From assembly GCF_001746415.1 (NCBI RefSeq), contig NZ_MEHJ01000001.1, forward strand, positions 7,632,501 to 7,696,500: a DNA stretch of 64,000 nt, read 5' to 3'. Within the stretch, counting starts at the first letter, position 1. Every line of letters starts with the position of its first letter. Positions 17,282 through 26,060 of the stretch are shown here, piece by piece. Under the pieces are notes generated by a model. It did not search any database. It was given only the letters and a program-made list of their open reading frames with translations, and was not told the origin of the DNA. Made by a program: the position numbers and the translations under genes. The DNA comes from Streptomyces agglomeratus. GTDB taxonomy: Bacteria > Actinomycetota > Actinomycetes > Streptomycetales > Streptomycetaceae.

Positions 17282-17869
17282 TCAGAAGTTACTGGGCGGC
17301 AGCGGAAGAGGCAGCCCGGGCAGGCCGTCGATGCTCTGTGCGATGTGGTCCTTCTTGGTGAAGTACGCGCTCAGCGAGGCGTCGTCCTCACGCGAGAAGC
17401 GCTTGCCGTGCAGGTCGCGATCTTCGTCGTACGACATGAAGGGCACGCCGTATCCGCATGAGTCGCGGACGAGTTCGGCCGTCACCACGATGATCGCGCG
17501 CAGTCCGTGCTGGGACGGGTCGATGCCCGGGAAATGGGCGAGCAGTTCCTTGAAGCGCGGGTCGTCACGGAAGACGGGCTCGCCGCGGCCGTGCACCCGA
17601 ACGATGTTGGGCGGTCCCTGGAAGGCGCACCACATCACCGTGATCCGGCCGTTCTCCCGCAGGTGCGCGACGGTCTCGGCAGTACTGCCGGCGAAGTCGA
17701 GATAGGCGATCCGCTCCTCGTCGAGCACCGCGAAGGAGCCCTTGAGGCCCTTGGGGGAGAGGTTGACCGTACCGTCGCCGGCCAGCGGGGCGGTCGCGGT
17801 GAAGAATATTGGCTGCTGCTCTATGAAGGCGCGCAGCCGGCCGTCGATGCGTTCGTAAGTCTTTCCCAT
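17282..17869 (-). CDS. Pyridoxamine 5'-phosphate oxidase-family (PPOX) FMN-binding protein
   Basis: 195 residues with the split-barrel flavin-binding signature: FFTATAPLAGDGTVNLSPKG (about 22-41), AYLDFAGSTAETVAHLRENGRITVMWCAF and GRGEPVF. Members of this subgroup reduce or bind F420/FMN and are often annotated as general-stress or pyridoxamine oxidase-like proteins; true PdxH activity is unlikely because the C-terminal PLP-binding segment is absent. C-terminal half: GYGVPFMSY and HGKRFSREDD. Single gene; start ATG at 17869. Confidence 0.85.
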   Translation of the reverse strand: MGKTYERIDGRLRAFIEQQPIFFTATAPLAGDGTVNLSPKGLKGSFAVLDEERIAYLDFAGSTAETVAHLRENGRITVMWCAFQGPPNIVRVHGRGEPVFRDDPRFKELLAHFPGIDPSQHGLRAIIVVTAELVRDSCGYGVPFMSYDEDRDLHGKRFSREDDASLSAYFTKKDHIAQSIDGLPGLPLPLPPSNF

Positions 17870-18162
17870 GCCTAAGGATTATGGAGGGAAACTCTTCGCC
17901 TGTCTAACGAACTCGGCCGGCCCGGTCGCGGACCTTGGCATCGTGGCCCGCAACAGGGCTTGCGGGGAGCGCGGTTGCGGGAGCATTCCCTGTGCGGCGA
18001 GGAGACCCCCTGGACTCGCGTGCGGCGACCGGCCACCACCGGGCCGCGCGACGCACACCCCATTCTTCGCGGTGCCGCGCGCGGTCCGGCATTTGCAGTC
18101 CCGCGGTCGCGGGCGAGCTTTCATGCCCAACTCGCCCACCCGGCAATGAGAAACACCCCGCC

Positions 18163-18318
18163 ATGGCCACGGGAGCCCAGTACCGCGACGTCGCGATCCG
18201 GCCCGTCAGCCCGTACGAAGCCGACACGTTCCGGCAACTGACCAAACTCATCGATCTCACCGTTCACGCCGACGAGTTGCCCCGCGTCCGCGCCGCGGCA
18301 GGCGCAGTCCCCGTATGA
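18163..18318 (+). CDS. Possible 51-residue protein or gene remnant
   Basis: A short frame from ATG 18163 with helical, well-formed composition in its middle (VSPYEADTFRQLTKLIDLTV). There is no strong ribosome site, and it ends just before the operator of the hydrolase operon. It could be a small protein or what is left of a regulator gene that once faced the operator. I do not recognise a family. Confidence 0.25.
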   Translation: MATGAQYRDVAIRPVSPYEADTFRQLTKLIDLTVHADELPRVRAAAGAVPV

Positions 18319-18426
18319 GGGTGTCCCACTCTCCGGCCTGCGTCCCCTTCCTTGGGGTGCCCATCGGCTCCGTCGGCTCCCTCGGGGTTCCTTCCGCGCG
18401 GTGGGCCGAGGCGCCCGCCTGCTTGC

Positions 18427-18479
18427 ACTATCGACTTCACTACGCTCATATTAGATACGAACGTATTGAGATCGATAGT
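18427..18479 (+). promoter_or_regulatory. Nested palindromic operator/promoter of the hydrolase-DUF418 operon
   Basis: A strikingly AT-rich block. Outer arms ACTATCGA (18427-18434) and TCGATAGT (18472-18479) are perfect inverted repeats. Inside lies a second perfect repeat ATACG-AA-CGTAT (18455-18466). The layout is typical of TetR- or PadR-type operators overlapping a promoter. The ribosome site GGGGGAGAG and the ATG at 18493 follow directly. No complete regulator gene is adjacent. Confidence 0.6.
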
Positions 18480-18492
18480 TTCTGGGGGAGAG

Positions 18493-19554
18493 ATGAGCCG
18501 ACAGATGGTGCCGCCTGCGCGGCGTCGCTGGCGCGTCCTCGTGTGGTCACTGGTCGCCGTGCTGCTGCTGGGCGCGGGGCTCGGCGGTGTCGCGGTCTGG
18601 CAGAACACCTACGCGCTACGGGAGGAGCGCATCACCATGCGGCACGGCGGGCGGCTGCTGGACGGTGTCCTGGCGCGGCCGCAGACCGGCGACGGCCCTT
18701 TCGGCCTGGTGGTATTCGTCCACGGCGACGGCCCCGTCGACGCCACGCACGACACCTTTTACCGGCCCCTGTGGGAGTCGTTCGCGAAGGCCGGTTACGC
18801 CTCGCTCTCCCTGAGCAAGCCCGGCGTCGGCGCCTCCGAGGGGAACTGGCAGGACCAGAGCATGGACGACCGCGCGGACGAGACCCTCGCCACGATCACC
18901 TGGGCCCGTACGCGTCCCGACATCGACGACCGGCGCATCGGCCTGTGGGGGGCCAGCCAGGCCGGGTGGGTGCTGCCCAAGGTCACGGCCCGCGACCGCG
19001 CTGTCCAGTTCGTCATCGCGGTCTCACCGGCCGTCGACTGGCAACAGCAAGGGCGCTACAACCTCCTCGCCGGACTGCGCAGGGACGGCGCCTCCCAGGA
19101 CGACACACACACGGCGCTGCGACGGCGCGAAACGACCCTGCGCCTGCTGCGGCAGGGCGCGACCTTCGAGCAGTACCGCACCGCAGTCGGCGACACCGAC
19201 GGCATGACCGCCGAACGCTGGCGGTTCATCGCCAAGAACTACCGCTCCAACGCGAGCGAGGACCTGCGCGCCATGCGCGGCACACCCACGCTCCTGGTGC
19301 TGGCCGGGCACGACATCAACGTCGACGTCGCCGACACCGAGGCCGCCTACCGCCGCATCCTGCCGCCCGCCTCCCTGACGGTGCGGCACTACGCCGACGC
19401 CACCCACTCACTGGTCGACAACGCCGTCGAAAACTCCGAGCCGCGACTCACCCTCACAGCCGTCTTCGCCCCCCGGCGCCTGTACGCCGCCGGATTCCTC
19501 GCCGACCAGCGCAACTTCCTCGAGCAGATCACCGACCGCAAGGGAACCGAGTGA
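18493..19554 (+). CDS. Membrane-anchored alpha/beta hydrolase
   Basis: 353 residues from ATG 18493 (ribosome site GGGGGAGAG). One N-terminal membrane helix (VLVWSLVAVLLLGAGLGGVAVW) places the catalytic domain outside. Alpha/beta hydrolase landmarks: VVFVHGDGP (oxyanion region, about 77-85), nucleophile elbow GASQAGW (about 155), an acid in LAGHDINVD and the catalytic histidine in ADATHSLVD. It is related to dienelactone hydrolase/prolyl-oligopeptidase-like esterases of the BAAT/DUF1100 type; the substrate is not deducible. Translationally coupled (GTGA) to the DUF418 gene. Confidence 0.85.
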   Translation: MSRQMVPPARRRWRVLVWSLVAVLLLGAGLGGVAVWQNTYALREERITMRHGGRLLDGVLARPQTGDGPFGLVVFVHGDGPVDATHDTFYRPLWESFAKAGYASLSLSKPGVGASEGNWQDQSMDDRADETLATITWARTRPDIDDRRIGLWGASQAGWVLPKVTARDRAVQFVIAVSPAVDWQQQGRYNLLAGLRRDGASQDDTHTALRRRETTLRLLRQGATFEQYRTAVGDTDGMTAERWRFIAKNYRSNASEDLRAMRGTPTLLVLAGHDINVDVADTEAAYRRILPPASLTVRHYADATHSLVDNAVENSEPRLTLTAVFAPRRLYAAGFLADQRNFLEQITDRKGTE

Positions 19555-20777
19555 ACACCGCAACCACCGCAACCACCGCGCCCCCGTCCCGGACGGCCGG
19601 CCGCCTCGCCCACGTCGACGCCCTGCGCGGCTTCGCGCTGCTGGGCATCCTCATCGTCAACATCGGCTACCTCGCCTCCACCTACCACGGCACGGGCCTG
19701 GAGGACCCCGGCTTCGCCTCGCCGCTCGACAACGCGGTCCGATGGTTCGTCGCGGTGTTCTTCGAGGCCAAGTTCTTCCTGCTGTTCTCGTTCCTGTTCG
19801 GCTACAGCTTCACCCTCCAACTCTCCTCCGCCGAGCGGCACGGGGCACGCTTCGCCTCCCGCTTCATGCGGCGTCTGGCCGGCCTGTTCGTCCTGGGCAC
19901 CCTGCACGCGGTCCTGCTGTTCCCCGGAGACATCCTCACCACGTACGCGGTGCTCGGCCTGATCCTCCTCGCCGCCCGTCACCTGCGACCCCGTATCGCC
20001 ATGCGCACCGCCGTCGCCCTCTTCGTCCTCACCGCCGCCGCGTACGTCGTGCTCGCGCTCTCCGCCCACGCGGCAGGCGGCTACGGAGTGGACCCGGCCA
20101 CGGCGGCCGGTGCCGAGCAGGCCGCCGAGGCGCTGCGCGGCGGCCCGGCGTCAGTGGTCGCCGCCCACCTGGAACAGCTGCCCGACGTGCTGATCCTGCT
20201 CGTCTTCTTCCAGGCCCCGGCCGCCCTGGCAGCCTTCCTTCTCGGCCTCGCGGCAGGAAGGCACCAGGCCCTCGGGGACATCGCCCGCCATCGCAGAACG
20301 CTGGGCATGCTCCAGTGGACGGGTTTCACCCTGGGGCTGCTCGGCGGTGTCGTCTACGCCCACGCGAGTCTGGAGCACCCGGGCGGCGCGTACCAGATCC
20401 TCGCCATGGGCATCGACGTCGTCACCGCCCCGCTGCTGGCCGCCGCCTACGCCGCAACGGTCCTCCGGCTCGCCAGCGGCCGGCACGCGGACCGGCTGAT
20501 CGCGTTGTTCGCCCCGGCGGGCCGCATGACCCTGACCAATTACCTCACCCAGTCCCTCGTCTGCGCCCTGTTGTTCACCGGCTACGGCGCAGCCCTGGTC
20601 GGCGATGTGCCTCCCTTGGGTGTCCTGGCCATCGCCCTCGTGCTCTTCACGGCGCAGGCCGTCGTGAGCCGCTGGTGGCTGCGCCGGTACCGTTACGGCC
20701 CGCTGGAATGGCTGCTGCGCGCCTGGACCACTCTGACCTGGCCGCCCCTCCGTCGAGGCGGGGCCGCCCCGCGCTGA
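19551..20777 (+). CDS. DUF418-family multi-pass membrane protein
   Basis: 408 residues, starting at GTG 19551 inside the stop of the hydrolase gene. It begins with the family hallmark RLAHVDALRGFALLGILIVN, has about ten hydrophobic segments, and ends with the typical DUF418 C-terminus (GRMTLTNYLTQSLVCALLF ... RWWLRRYRYGPLEWLLRAWT). Relatives such as YeiB are thought to transport or modify small molecules or lipids; function is unproven. Coupling to a membrane-anchored hydrolase suggests a joint role in processing or exporting a compound. Confidence 0.9.
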   Translation: MNTATTATTAPPSRTAGRLAHVDALRGFALLGILIVNIGYLASTYHGTGLEDPGFASPLDNAVRWFVAVFFEAKFFLLFSFLFGYSFTLQLSSAERHGARFASRFMRRLAGLFVLGTLHAVLLFPGDILTTYAVLGLILLAARHLRPRIAMRTAVALFVLTAAAYVVLALSAHAAGGYGVDPATAAGAEQAAEALRGGPASVVAAHLEQLPDVLILLVFFQAPAALAAFLLGLAAGRHQALGDIARHRRTLGMLQWTGFTLGLLGGVVYAHASLEHPGGAYQILAMGIDVVTAPLLAAAYAATVLRLASGRHADRLIALFAPAGRMTLTNYLTQSLVCALLFTGYGAALVGDVPPLGVLAIALVLFTAQAVVSRWWLRRYRYGPLEWLLRAWTTLTWPPLRRGGAAPR

Positions 20778-20902
20778 CCGCTACCCCGGCTCAACACTTT
20801 TCGGGCGCGCAGGGGCCGCAGTGCTTCGCCAGGGCTCGCAAGGGCTTGTCGTCATTCGCTGAGGCACTTCCGGCCCACAGCCGTGTTCGGCTGCCGAGCA
20901 TG

Positions 20903-21322
20903 TCAACGGTCTCCAGAATCGAGCACGGCGGCGACTGCCTCGATTTCGACAAGTTGATCCTCGTAGCCGAGCACGGTGACGCCCATCAAGGTGCTGGGGA
21001 CGTCATGGTCGGCGAACGCGTCCCGGACTACCTCCCAGGCGGCCACCAGGTCCTTGCGCCGTACCGACGCGACGAGAACCCTGGTACTGATGACGTCCTG
21101 GAGCGACGCACCCGACGCGGCGAGAGCAGCCTGCATGTTCTCGACGGCTTTCACTGCCTGACCCGCGTAGTCTCCGATCGCTGCCGTGGAGCCGTCATCG
21201 TTCAGCGGACACGCCCCGGCGAGGAAGATCAGACGTGACTCGGCGGGCGCCGTGGCCGCGTAGGCGTACTCGGCGATGTCGGACAGAGAGGTGGAGCGGA
21301 TCAAAGTGATGGCTCGAGCCAC
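20903..21322 (-). CDS. RidA/YjgF/Rid-family protein (second copy)
   Basis: 139 residues with Rid-family features: LIFLAGACPLNDDGSTAAIGDY, AVKAVENMQAALAASGASLQDVISTRVLVAS, and a C-terminus DQLVEIEAVAAVL. The catalytic arginine of canonical RidA is not evident in the C-terminal strand (STLMGVTVLGYEDQLVEIEA), so it probably belongs to a non-deaminating Rid subgroup. It is about 24 percent like the Rid protein at 6487-6927 by eye and not a recent duplicate. Single gene, convergent with DUF418. Confidence 0.8.
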   Translation of the reverse strand: MARAITLIRSTSLSDIAEYAYAATAPAESRLIFLAGACPLNDDGSTAAIGDYAGQAVKAVENMQAALAASGASLQDVISTRVLVASVRRKDLVAAWEVVRDAFADHDVPSTLMGVTVLGYEDQLVEIEAVAAVLDSGDR

Positions 21323-21483
21323 GGTTATCGGGTCCTTTTCCGTCGAGTGTTGGGCCCGGACATCCTGCCAACGCCCTCCCGTTCCCGGCTTCCCATTTCT
21401 TCACCGGCCCACAACAGCGCAGCCACTTCTGCCCGGTGCTTTATACCTCAATCCCTGCGGTTGGCAGGGCTTCCGAAAGGTCA

Positions 21484-22026
21484 TCACCACCGTCGGTGCA
21501 CGGTGGCTTTCGCGCCGGTCACGAGGCTTGCCGGTGGAACGTCATCGGCCACGACCGCGCCGGCAGCGATCACGGCATCACGGCCAATGGTGACGCCGGG
21601 CAGGATCGTGGCACCGGCACCGATCCACACGTTCTCCGCAACGTCGATCGGCGCGCCGGTGAGGTACAGCCGCCGCTCCTCGGGATCGACCGGGTGGCCG
21701 CTGGTGATGAAGGTGACCTTCGGGCCGACCATCACGCGCTCGCCGAGCCGGATACCGGCGTAGTCCAGGAACGTGCAGTTCTGGTTGATGAACACGCGCT
21801 CAGCCAGGTCGAGGTGCAGACCATGGTCCGTGTAGAAGGGCGGATAGATCGTGACTCTCGACGGCAGTGGCCTGCCGAGGATCTGTTCCAACAGTTCGGC
21901 CTTACCTGCTTCGTCCTCGAACGGCAGGACGTTGAGGCGGGAGGTGAGCTCGGTCACCCGCAGGACCCTCTCGGCCATCGCCTGGAACTCGGCGCTGTGG
22001 ATGCGCATCAAACGGTCGCTGGGCAT
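21484..22026 (-). CDS. Maltose/galactoside O-acetyltransferase-like hexapeptide transferase
   Basis: About 180 residues from ATG 22026 (AGGA ribosome site; an upstream in-frame start would add 17 residues without support). The left-handed beta-helix hexapeptide pattern is clear in the C-terminal half (VFINQNCTFLDYAGIRLGERVMVGPKV, GAPIDVAENVWIGAGATILPGVTIG). The catalytic histidine lies in ITSGHPVDPEERR, as in LacA/Maa. It transfers acetyl from acetyl-CoA to a sugar or similar hydroxyl. Single gene. Confidence 0.85.
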   Translation of the reverse strand: MPSDRLMRIHSAEFQAMAERVLRVTELTSRLNVLPFEDEAGKAELLEQILGRPLPSRVTIYPPFYTDHGLHLDLAERVFINQNCTFLDYAGIRLGERVMVGPKVTFITSGHPVDPEERRLYLTGAPIDVAENVWIGAGATILPGVTIGRDAVIAAGAVVADDVPPASLVTGAKATVHRRW

Positions 22027-22177
22027 GCCACGATCCTGTCGCGTGTACGAGTAACCGGACAAGATCCAGTCACCCACCTCCCGGCCGCCGTGCCCGCGGC
22101 TGTTCCCGCCAGCTGCGCCATTCCCGACCGCCCTGCCGGCCAGGGTAGGCCGCTGACGCGCCAGTTGGCCATGTGCT

Positions 22178-22214
22178 GGTGATGCTGCGGGGGAGGAGGC
22201 CCCGCAGCATCACC
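22178..22214. terminator. Perfect 15-base terminator hairpin
   Basis: GGTGATGCTGCGGGG (22178-22192) pairs perfectly with CCCCGCAGCATCACC (22200-22214) around a seven-base loop. It begins about ten bases after the stop of the minus-strand small ORF at 22224, so it most likely terminates that transcript. Confidence 0.8.
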
Positions 22215-22223
22215 GGTGGGTGG

Positions 22224-22397
22224 TTACAGCTGGGGCAGGTCGCTGAAGGGGTTGATGACTTCCGCGTGGGCGTCGAAGAGGAACAAGGGCTTGCCCGCTT
22301 CGGTGGGGCTGGTGCCGAAGGTGTGGGTGAAGGCCGTGGCCCCGGGCTCGGTGAGCTGCAAGGGGATGTTCTTGGTGTCGACCGTAGTGGGGGTCAT
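22224..22397 (-). CDS. Small 57-residue protein of unknown function, or C-terminal remnant
   Basis: Starting at ATG 22397, the frame encodes MTPTTVDTKN followed by a segment with IPLQLTEPGATAFTHTFG and ends FLFDAHAEVINPFSDLPQL. A perfect terminator sits ten bases after the stop, which suggests a genuine gene end. Upstream it runs straight into a broken IS5-type transposase, and no ribosome site is visible, so it may be the tail of a longer gene displaced by the IS. No family recognised. Confidence 0.4.
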   Translation of the reverse strand: MTPTTVDTKNIPLQLTEPGATAFTHTFGTSPTEAGKPLFLFDAHAEVINPFSDLPQL

Positions 22398-22399
22398 GG

Positions 22400-22755
22400 T
22401 GACCCGGTTGAGCGACACCGCCGGAAGCAGATGCGCAGGGGCCGCCGTGCAGACGAAGGCAAGGAAATGCTCGGGCTTGCGTTCGTAGCGGTGGTTCAGG
22501 CGTCGGCAGCCGGCCGGCCAGGACACGGTTCGTTCGACGACCCGGCGGTGGCGGCCGAGCCGGGTGGAGGACGACTCCCCGGCGGGCGATGCGGTTGCGT
22601 ATACCGCGTGAACACAGCCATCGCCGCAGGTGGTCGTAGTCGTAGCCCTTGTCCGCATGCAGCTTCGCCGGCCGTCTGCGGAGCGGGCCCGCGACGGACA
22701 AGGACGAGTGCGTGCCGCCGGTGTAACGGCAAGCCACCGCTGTTCTGGTGAACAT
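22400..22755 (-). pseudogene. IS5-family transposase remnant (frameshifted)
   Basis: In one frame the sequence reads KLHADKGYDYDHLRRWL and RGIRNRIARRG, the IS5-family region around the second catalytic aspartate. It then continues in a different frame as STRLGRHRRVVERTVSW and ERKPEHFLAFVCTAA, the C-terminal E motif region, and a further shift is needed for the tail. At least two frameshifts and a missing N-terminal half mark it as dead. It sits between the small ORF and the flavin monooxygenase. Confidence 0.8.
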
Positions 22756-22825
22756 GTCAGTATCGCCACTCTACGGGCGCCTCCACGTTGAGCGTGACGT
22801 GGGCCGCGGTCTGCCGTTGTAGGAG

Positions 22826-24037
22826 GTGATGCCCCTGACACCACAGCGAGACTTCAGCGCTCCCACGATCGTGATCGGAGCCGGTCCCCACGGCCTGGCG
22901 GCCGCCGCCCTACTGCGCCGCTCCGGCGCGCCGACCGTGATCCTGGAACGGTCGGACCGAGTAGGAGCCACCTGGGCGCAGCGCTATGACCATCTGAGCC
23001 TGCACACCACTCCGGGCGCCTCGAAACTCCCCGGCCTGCCGGTGCCGCGCCGGGCGGGCCCGTGGGTGAGCCGGGACGACTATGTGCGATACCTGGAGCG
23101 TTACGTCGCCCATCACCGACTCGACGTCCGGGTGACCACCCCGGTGCAGCGCATCGAACGGGCTGACCCCGGCTCGGGAGCACACTGGCTGGTCCACACC
23201 CCCGACGGCCCAGTGCCTGCTGGTGCGGTCGTGGTGGCCACCGGCCGCTGCCATACGCCGAACCTCCCCCAGTGGCCAGGGCGTTCGACCTTCACGGGCA
23301 CGCTGCTGCACTCGGCCCACTACCGGTCTCCCGCCCGCTACCGCGGTCAGCACGTCCTGGTGGTCGGCGCCGGCAACAGCGGGACCGAGATCGCCAGCGT
23401 CCTGGCCGGGGCCGGGGCCAAGCGGATACGGATCGCGGTCCGTACCCCACCCAACATCCTGCCCCGCTCCAGCGCCCGATGGCACGCAGTCGGCCGGATG
23501 ACAGAAGTCCTCCCGCTCGCGTGGCGCGACCGCACCTCCCTGCTCACACAACGTTTCGCGGTGTCCGATCTGACGTCACGGGGACTGCCGCGGCCCCGCA
23601 CGGGGCTGTACACCCGCAATATCCGCGAAGGGGTCAACCCGGTGCTCGACCATGGCTTCGTGGATGCTGTCCGGTCCGGGCGGGTGGAGCCGGTCGCGGC
23701 CGTCCAGGCGTTCGAAGGCCCCGACGTGTTGTTGGCCGACGGCACCCGACTGCGGCCCGACACGGTCATTGCCGCCACCGGGTACCGACCCAACCTGCAC
23801 GGCCTGGTCGGGGCCCTGGGCGTACTCGACGAGGCCGGGCAACCTCTCGCCGTAGGGGCACAGACCCATCCCGAAGCCTCGCGCTTGTACTTCGCCGGCT
23901 ACACCAATCCCCTCACAGGTGTCCTTCGCCAGGCGGGCATCGAAGCGCGCGCCATCGCCCACGCGCTCCGACGCGAGACGGCGCGGGCACCCCTTCCCGC
24001 CCCCCGCGTGGGCGACCGGGGGGCCTCGGACCGCTGA
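22826..24037 (+). CDS. Flavin-containing monooxygenase (FAD/NADPH-dependent)
   Basis: About 403 residues. FAD-binding GAGPHGLAAAALLRRSG (about 18-34), an NADPH-binding second Rossmann motif VVGAGNSGTEIASVLAG (about 175-191) and the ATG-type motif VIAATGYRPN (about 313-322) define a class-B/YUCCA-like flavoprotein monooxygenase; ATWAQRYDHLSLHT is the typical substrate-domain opening. It probably oxygenates a soft nucleophile or ketone. Start: a perfect AGGAGG (22821-22826) directly abuts GTG 22826 and ATG 22829; optimal spacing would point to CTG 22835, so the exact start is unusual. The end overlaps a GCCCCCC/GGGGGGC hairpin. Confidence 0.88.
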   Translation: MMPLTPQRDFSAPTIVIGAGPHGLAAAALLRRSGAPTVILERSDRVGATWAQRYDHLSLHTTPGASKLPGLPVPRRAGPWVSRDDYVRYLERYVAHHRLDVRVTTPVQRIERADPGSGAHWLVHTPDGPVPAGAVVVATGRCHTPNLPQWPGRSTFTGTLLHSAHYRSPARYRGQHVLVVGAGNSGTEIASVLAGAGAKRIRIAVRTPPNILPRSSARWHAVGRMTEVLPLAWRDRTSLLTQRFAVSDLTSRGLPRPRTGLYTRNIREGVNPVLDHGFVDAVRSGRVEPVAAVQAFEGPDVLLADGTRLRPDTVIAATGYRPNLHGLVGALGVLDEAGQPLAVGAQTHPEASRLYFAGYTNPLTGVLRQAGIEARAIAHALRRETARAPLPAPRVGDRGASDR

Positions 24038-24248
24038 ACACGATCAGCGATCGCATCGGGTCGTGATCCTGGGCATGGCGATGATGCCGCACCTGATCCT
24101 CCGCGTCGCCGCGTCGCCGCGTCACGGAGCGGGCGGGCTGCCCGACGGTCCACGAGCATCGCCGTGGGGCTGACGGGCGCCTTCTGCCTCCTGCCGATCA
24201 CGACCGGATTCGCGGCGGCCGCCGTCGTCGTCGGCGGCGAGAGGATCG

Positions 24249-24665
24249 GTGCGGTCGACGCGAACGGGTCAGGCGGCCCCGACCAAGCGCCCCCTCACCG
24301 AGACGGAACAGGCGGGGACCCTTCGTACCGCTGTCGCCGTCCTGTGCGTGGGCGGGGTGACGCTGTCGGCGGCCGCCCGCAGCTGTCAAGTCGAGTTCCT
24401 GGTCACCTCCTCGCTGGGCGTCGCGGCGACCTGGCTGACGCTCTGCACCGTCCTCACCGGACCGCGTATGCGCTGTGGCCATACGAGGCCTTCGACTGGT
24501 ATCCGTTCCCGCCCGAGGCCGGTCTCGGTCCGGCTGCCGTGCTCCTCGGATGGCTCGGCACTACGGAGTCGTCGGCGGACGCCGGACGCCGCTCGTCGCG
24601 GGCGCGTACGGAGGTCTGAAGGGTTGGGAGGGCGGCGCGGTGGGCCGTCCGCTCGGGCCCGCTGA
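24249..24665 (+). CDS. Hypothetical protein with two hydrophobic segments (uncertain)
   Basis: 138 residues from GTG 24249 with an AGAGG ribosome site. The reading frame has GC-rich third positions. It contains PLTETEQAGTLRTAVAVLCVGGVTLSAAA and FLVTSSLGVAATWLTLCTVL as possible membrane helices, then an arginine/proline-rich tail of low quality. An overlapping frame (24164-24619) opens with another hydrophobic stretch and closes with an aromatic segment (YEAFDWYPFPPEAG), so a once-longer membrane-protein gene may be split by frameshifts here. No family assigned. Confidence 0.3.
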   Translation: MRSTRTGQAAPTKRPLTETEQAGTLRTAVAVLCVGGVTLSAAARSCQVEFLVTSSLGVAATWLTLCTVLTGPRMRCGHTRPSTGIRSRPRPVSVRLPCSSDGSALRSRRRTPDAARRGRVRRSEGLGGRRGGPSARAR

Positions 24666-24908
24666 GATGCTCGTCGGCCTTCGACAATCCGGCGGTAGCG
24701 CGGCCTGACGTCGGACACTGTGCCGGCCATGATCGGAGCGCAGCATGACCGCCCGTAGGGGAACGCCGTCGGTGCCGGTGGAGTGAGACATCTGCTGATC
24801 AAGGGTCGAAGTGACGCCGAACTTCGACTCCGAGACGGCGATCTTCGCGGGACCGGCCGAATGCGAGCCGAGTGGAACGTTGAGCGTCCGCGGGGCAGGC
24901 TTGTAGCC

Positions 24909-26060
24909 ATGCGGTCGCTCTTCCGCTCTCTTCGGTCGGGGGCGGGCGGCCATAGCGGGGTCGCCCTCACGCTCGCGAAGTGTGTGCCTTTCGCGATCAC
25001 GCTGGTCGTGGTGGGTATCGAGCTCTCGCCCCTGCACTTTCTGTATACGGGCCCCATGCTCACGGCGACGCCGGCGCTGGCCGCGGTGACGATGGGCCCA
25101 AAAGGCACCACCGCGGCAGCCGCTTTCGCGTTGGCGGTCAGTGTGACCACCGCGACCTACAACCAGGCATGGGGTACCCAACTGGTCTACACCAACTTCC
25201 TGGCGGTTCTCGTGGTGTCCGTGGCCGCTGTCATGGGAAGCAGTGCCGTGCGCACGCTCAGGGAGAAGGAACTCCACCAGGTCCGACGCATCGCCGTGGC
25301 AGCACAGGAGGTCCTGCTGCGGCCTGTGCCCGCTCGGCTCGGCCCGGTGCGGGCGGCCAGCATGTACCTCGCGGCGGAGACGGGGGCGCAGATCGGCGGT
25401 GATCTGTACGAGGCTGTGCAGACCCGGTATGGGGTCCGCATGATCGTGGGGGATGTCCGGGGAAAGGGTCTGCCGGCCGTGCGCGCGGCCGCAGCAGTGC
25501 TGGGTGCGTTCCGGGAAGCCGTGCACTACGAGGATGATCTCGTGGAAGTCATCAACCACTGCGCGGCCGCACTGCGACGGGAGGTCGCCCTGCGCGGGGC
25601 GGTGGATCAGATTGTTGTGCTGGAGGGTTTCGTCACCGCTCTCGTGGCCCAGGTACCTGACACCCACGAGATTCAATTGGTCAACCGCGGCCATCCCCCT
25701 CCGCTGGTGCTGCGCCAGGGCACGGTTCAGGCCCTGATGCCCAGCTCACCGCTCCCGCCACTGGGCTTGGAAGAGCTCATCATCGGTCCTTCGGGCAAGA
25801 CGGACAGCTATCCGTTCGTACCCGGCGACCGTCTGCTGCTACACACCGACGGTGTGATCGAAGCGCGCAATCGTCACGGCGACTTTTTCTCTCTGCCGGA
25901 GGCCGTGGAGGCGCTGTACACCCGTACTCCGCACGAGTTCCTGGAACAACTTCACCAAGGACTGATCCGGCACACTGACGGCCACCTGGCGGACGATGTG
26001 GCGATGCTCCTCGTTGACCGGCTCGCGGAAGAAGCCGGCGAACAAAGCGAATTGCCCTAG
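24909..26060 (+). CDS. Membrane PP2C/SpoIIE-type Ser/Thr phosphatase (RsbU-like)
   Basis: 383 residues from ATG 24909. The N-terminal quarter has three to four membrane helices (KCVPFAITLVVVGIELSPLHFLY and others, residues about 18-108). A short helical linker leads to the phosphatase domain with the metal-binding aspartates: GAQIGGDLYEAV (motif 1), IVGDVRGKGLPAV (motif 2), RGHPPPLVL, LLLHTDGVIEAR (motif 8) and DDVAMLLV (motif 11). Such enzymes dephosphorylate anti-anti-sigma factors and trigger stress sigma factors in Streptomyces. Single gene with no sigma-system partner in the window. A longer frame upstream of the ATG is unsupported. Confidence 0.9.
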   Translation: MRSLFRSLRSGAGGHSGVALTLAKCVPFAITLVVVGIELSPLHFLYTGPMLTATPALAAVTMGPKGTTAAAAFALAVSVTTATYNQAWGTQLVYTNFLAVLVVSVAAVMGSSAVRTLREKELHQVRRIAVAAQEVLLRPVPARLGPVRAASMYLAAETGAQIGGDLYEAVQTRYGVRMIVGDVRGKGLPAVRAAAAVLGAFREAVHYEDDLVEVINHCAAALRREVALRGAVDQIVVLEGFVTALVAQVPDTHEIQLVNRGHPPPLVLRQGTVQALMPSSPLPPLGLEELIIGPSGKTDSYPFVPGDRLLLHTDGVIEARNRHGDFFSLPEAVEALYTRTPHEFLEQLHQGLIRHTDGHLADDVAMLLVDRLAEEAGEQSELP

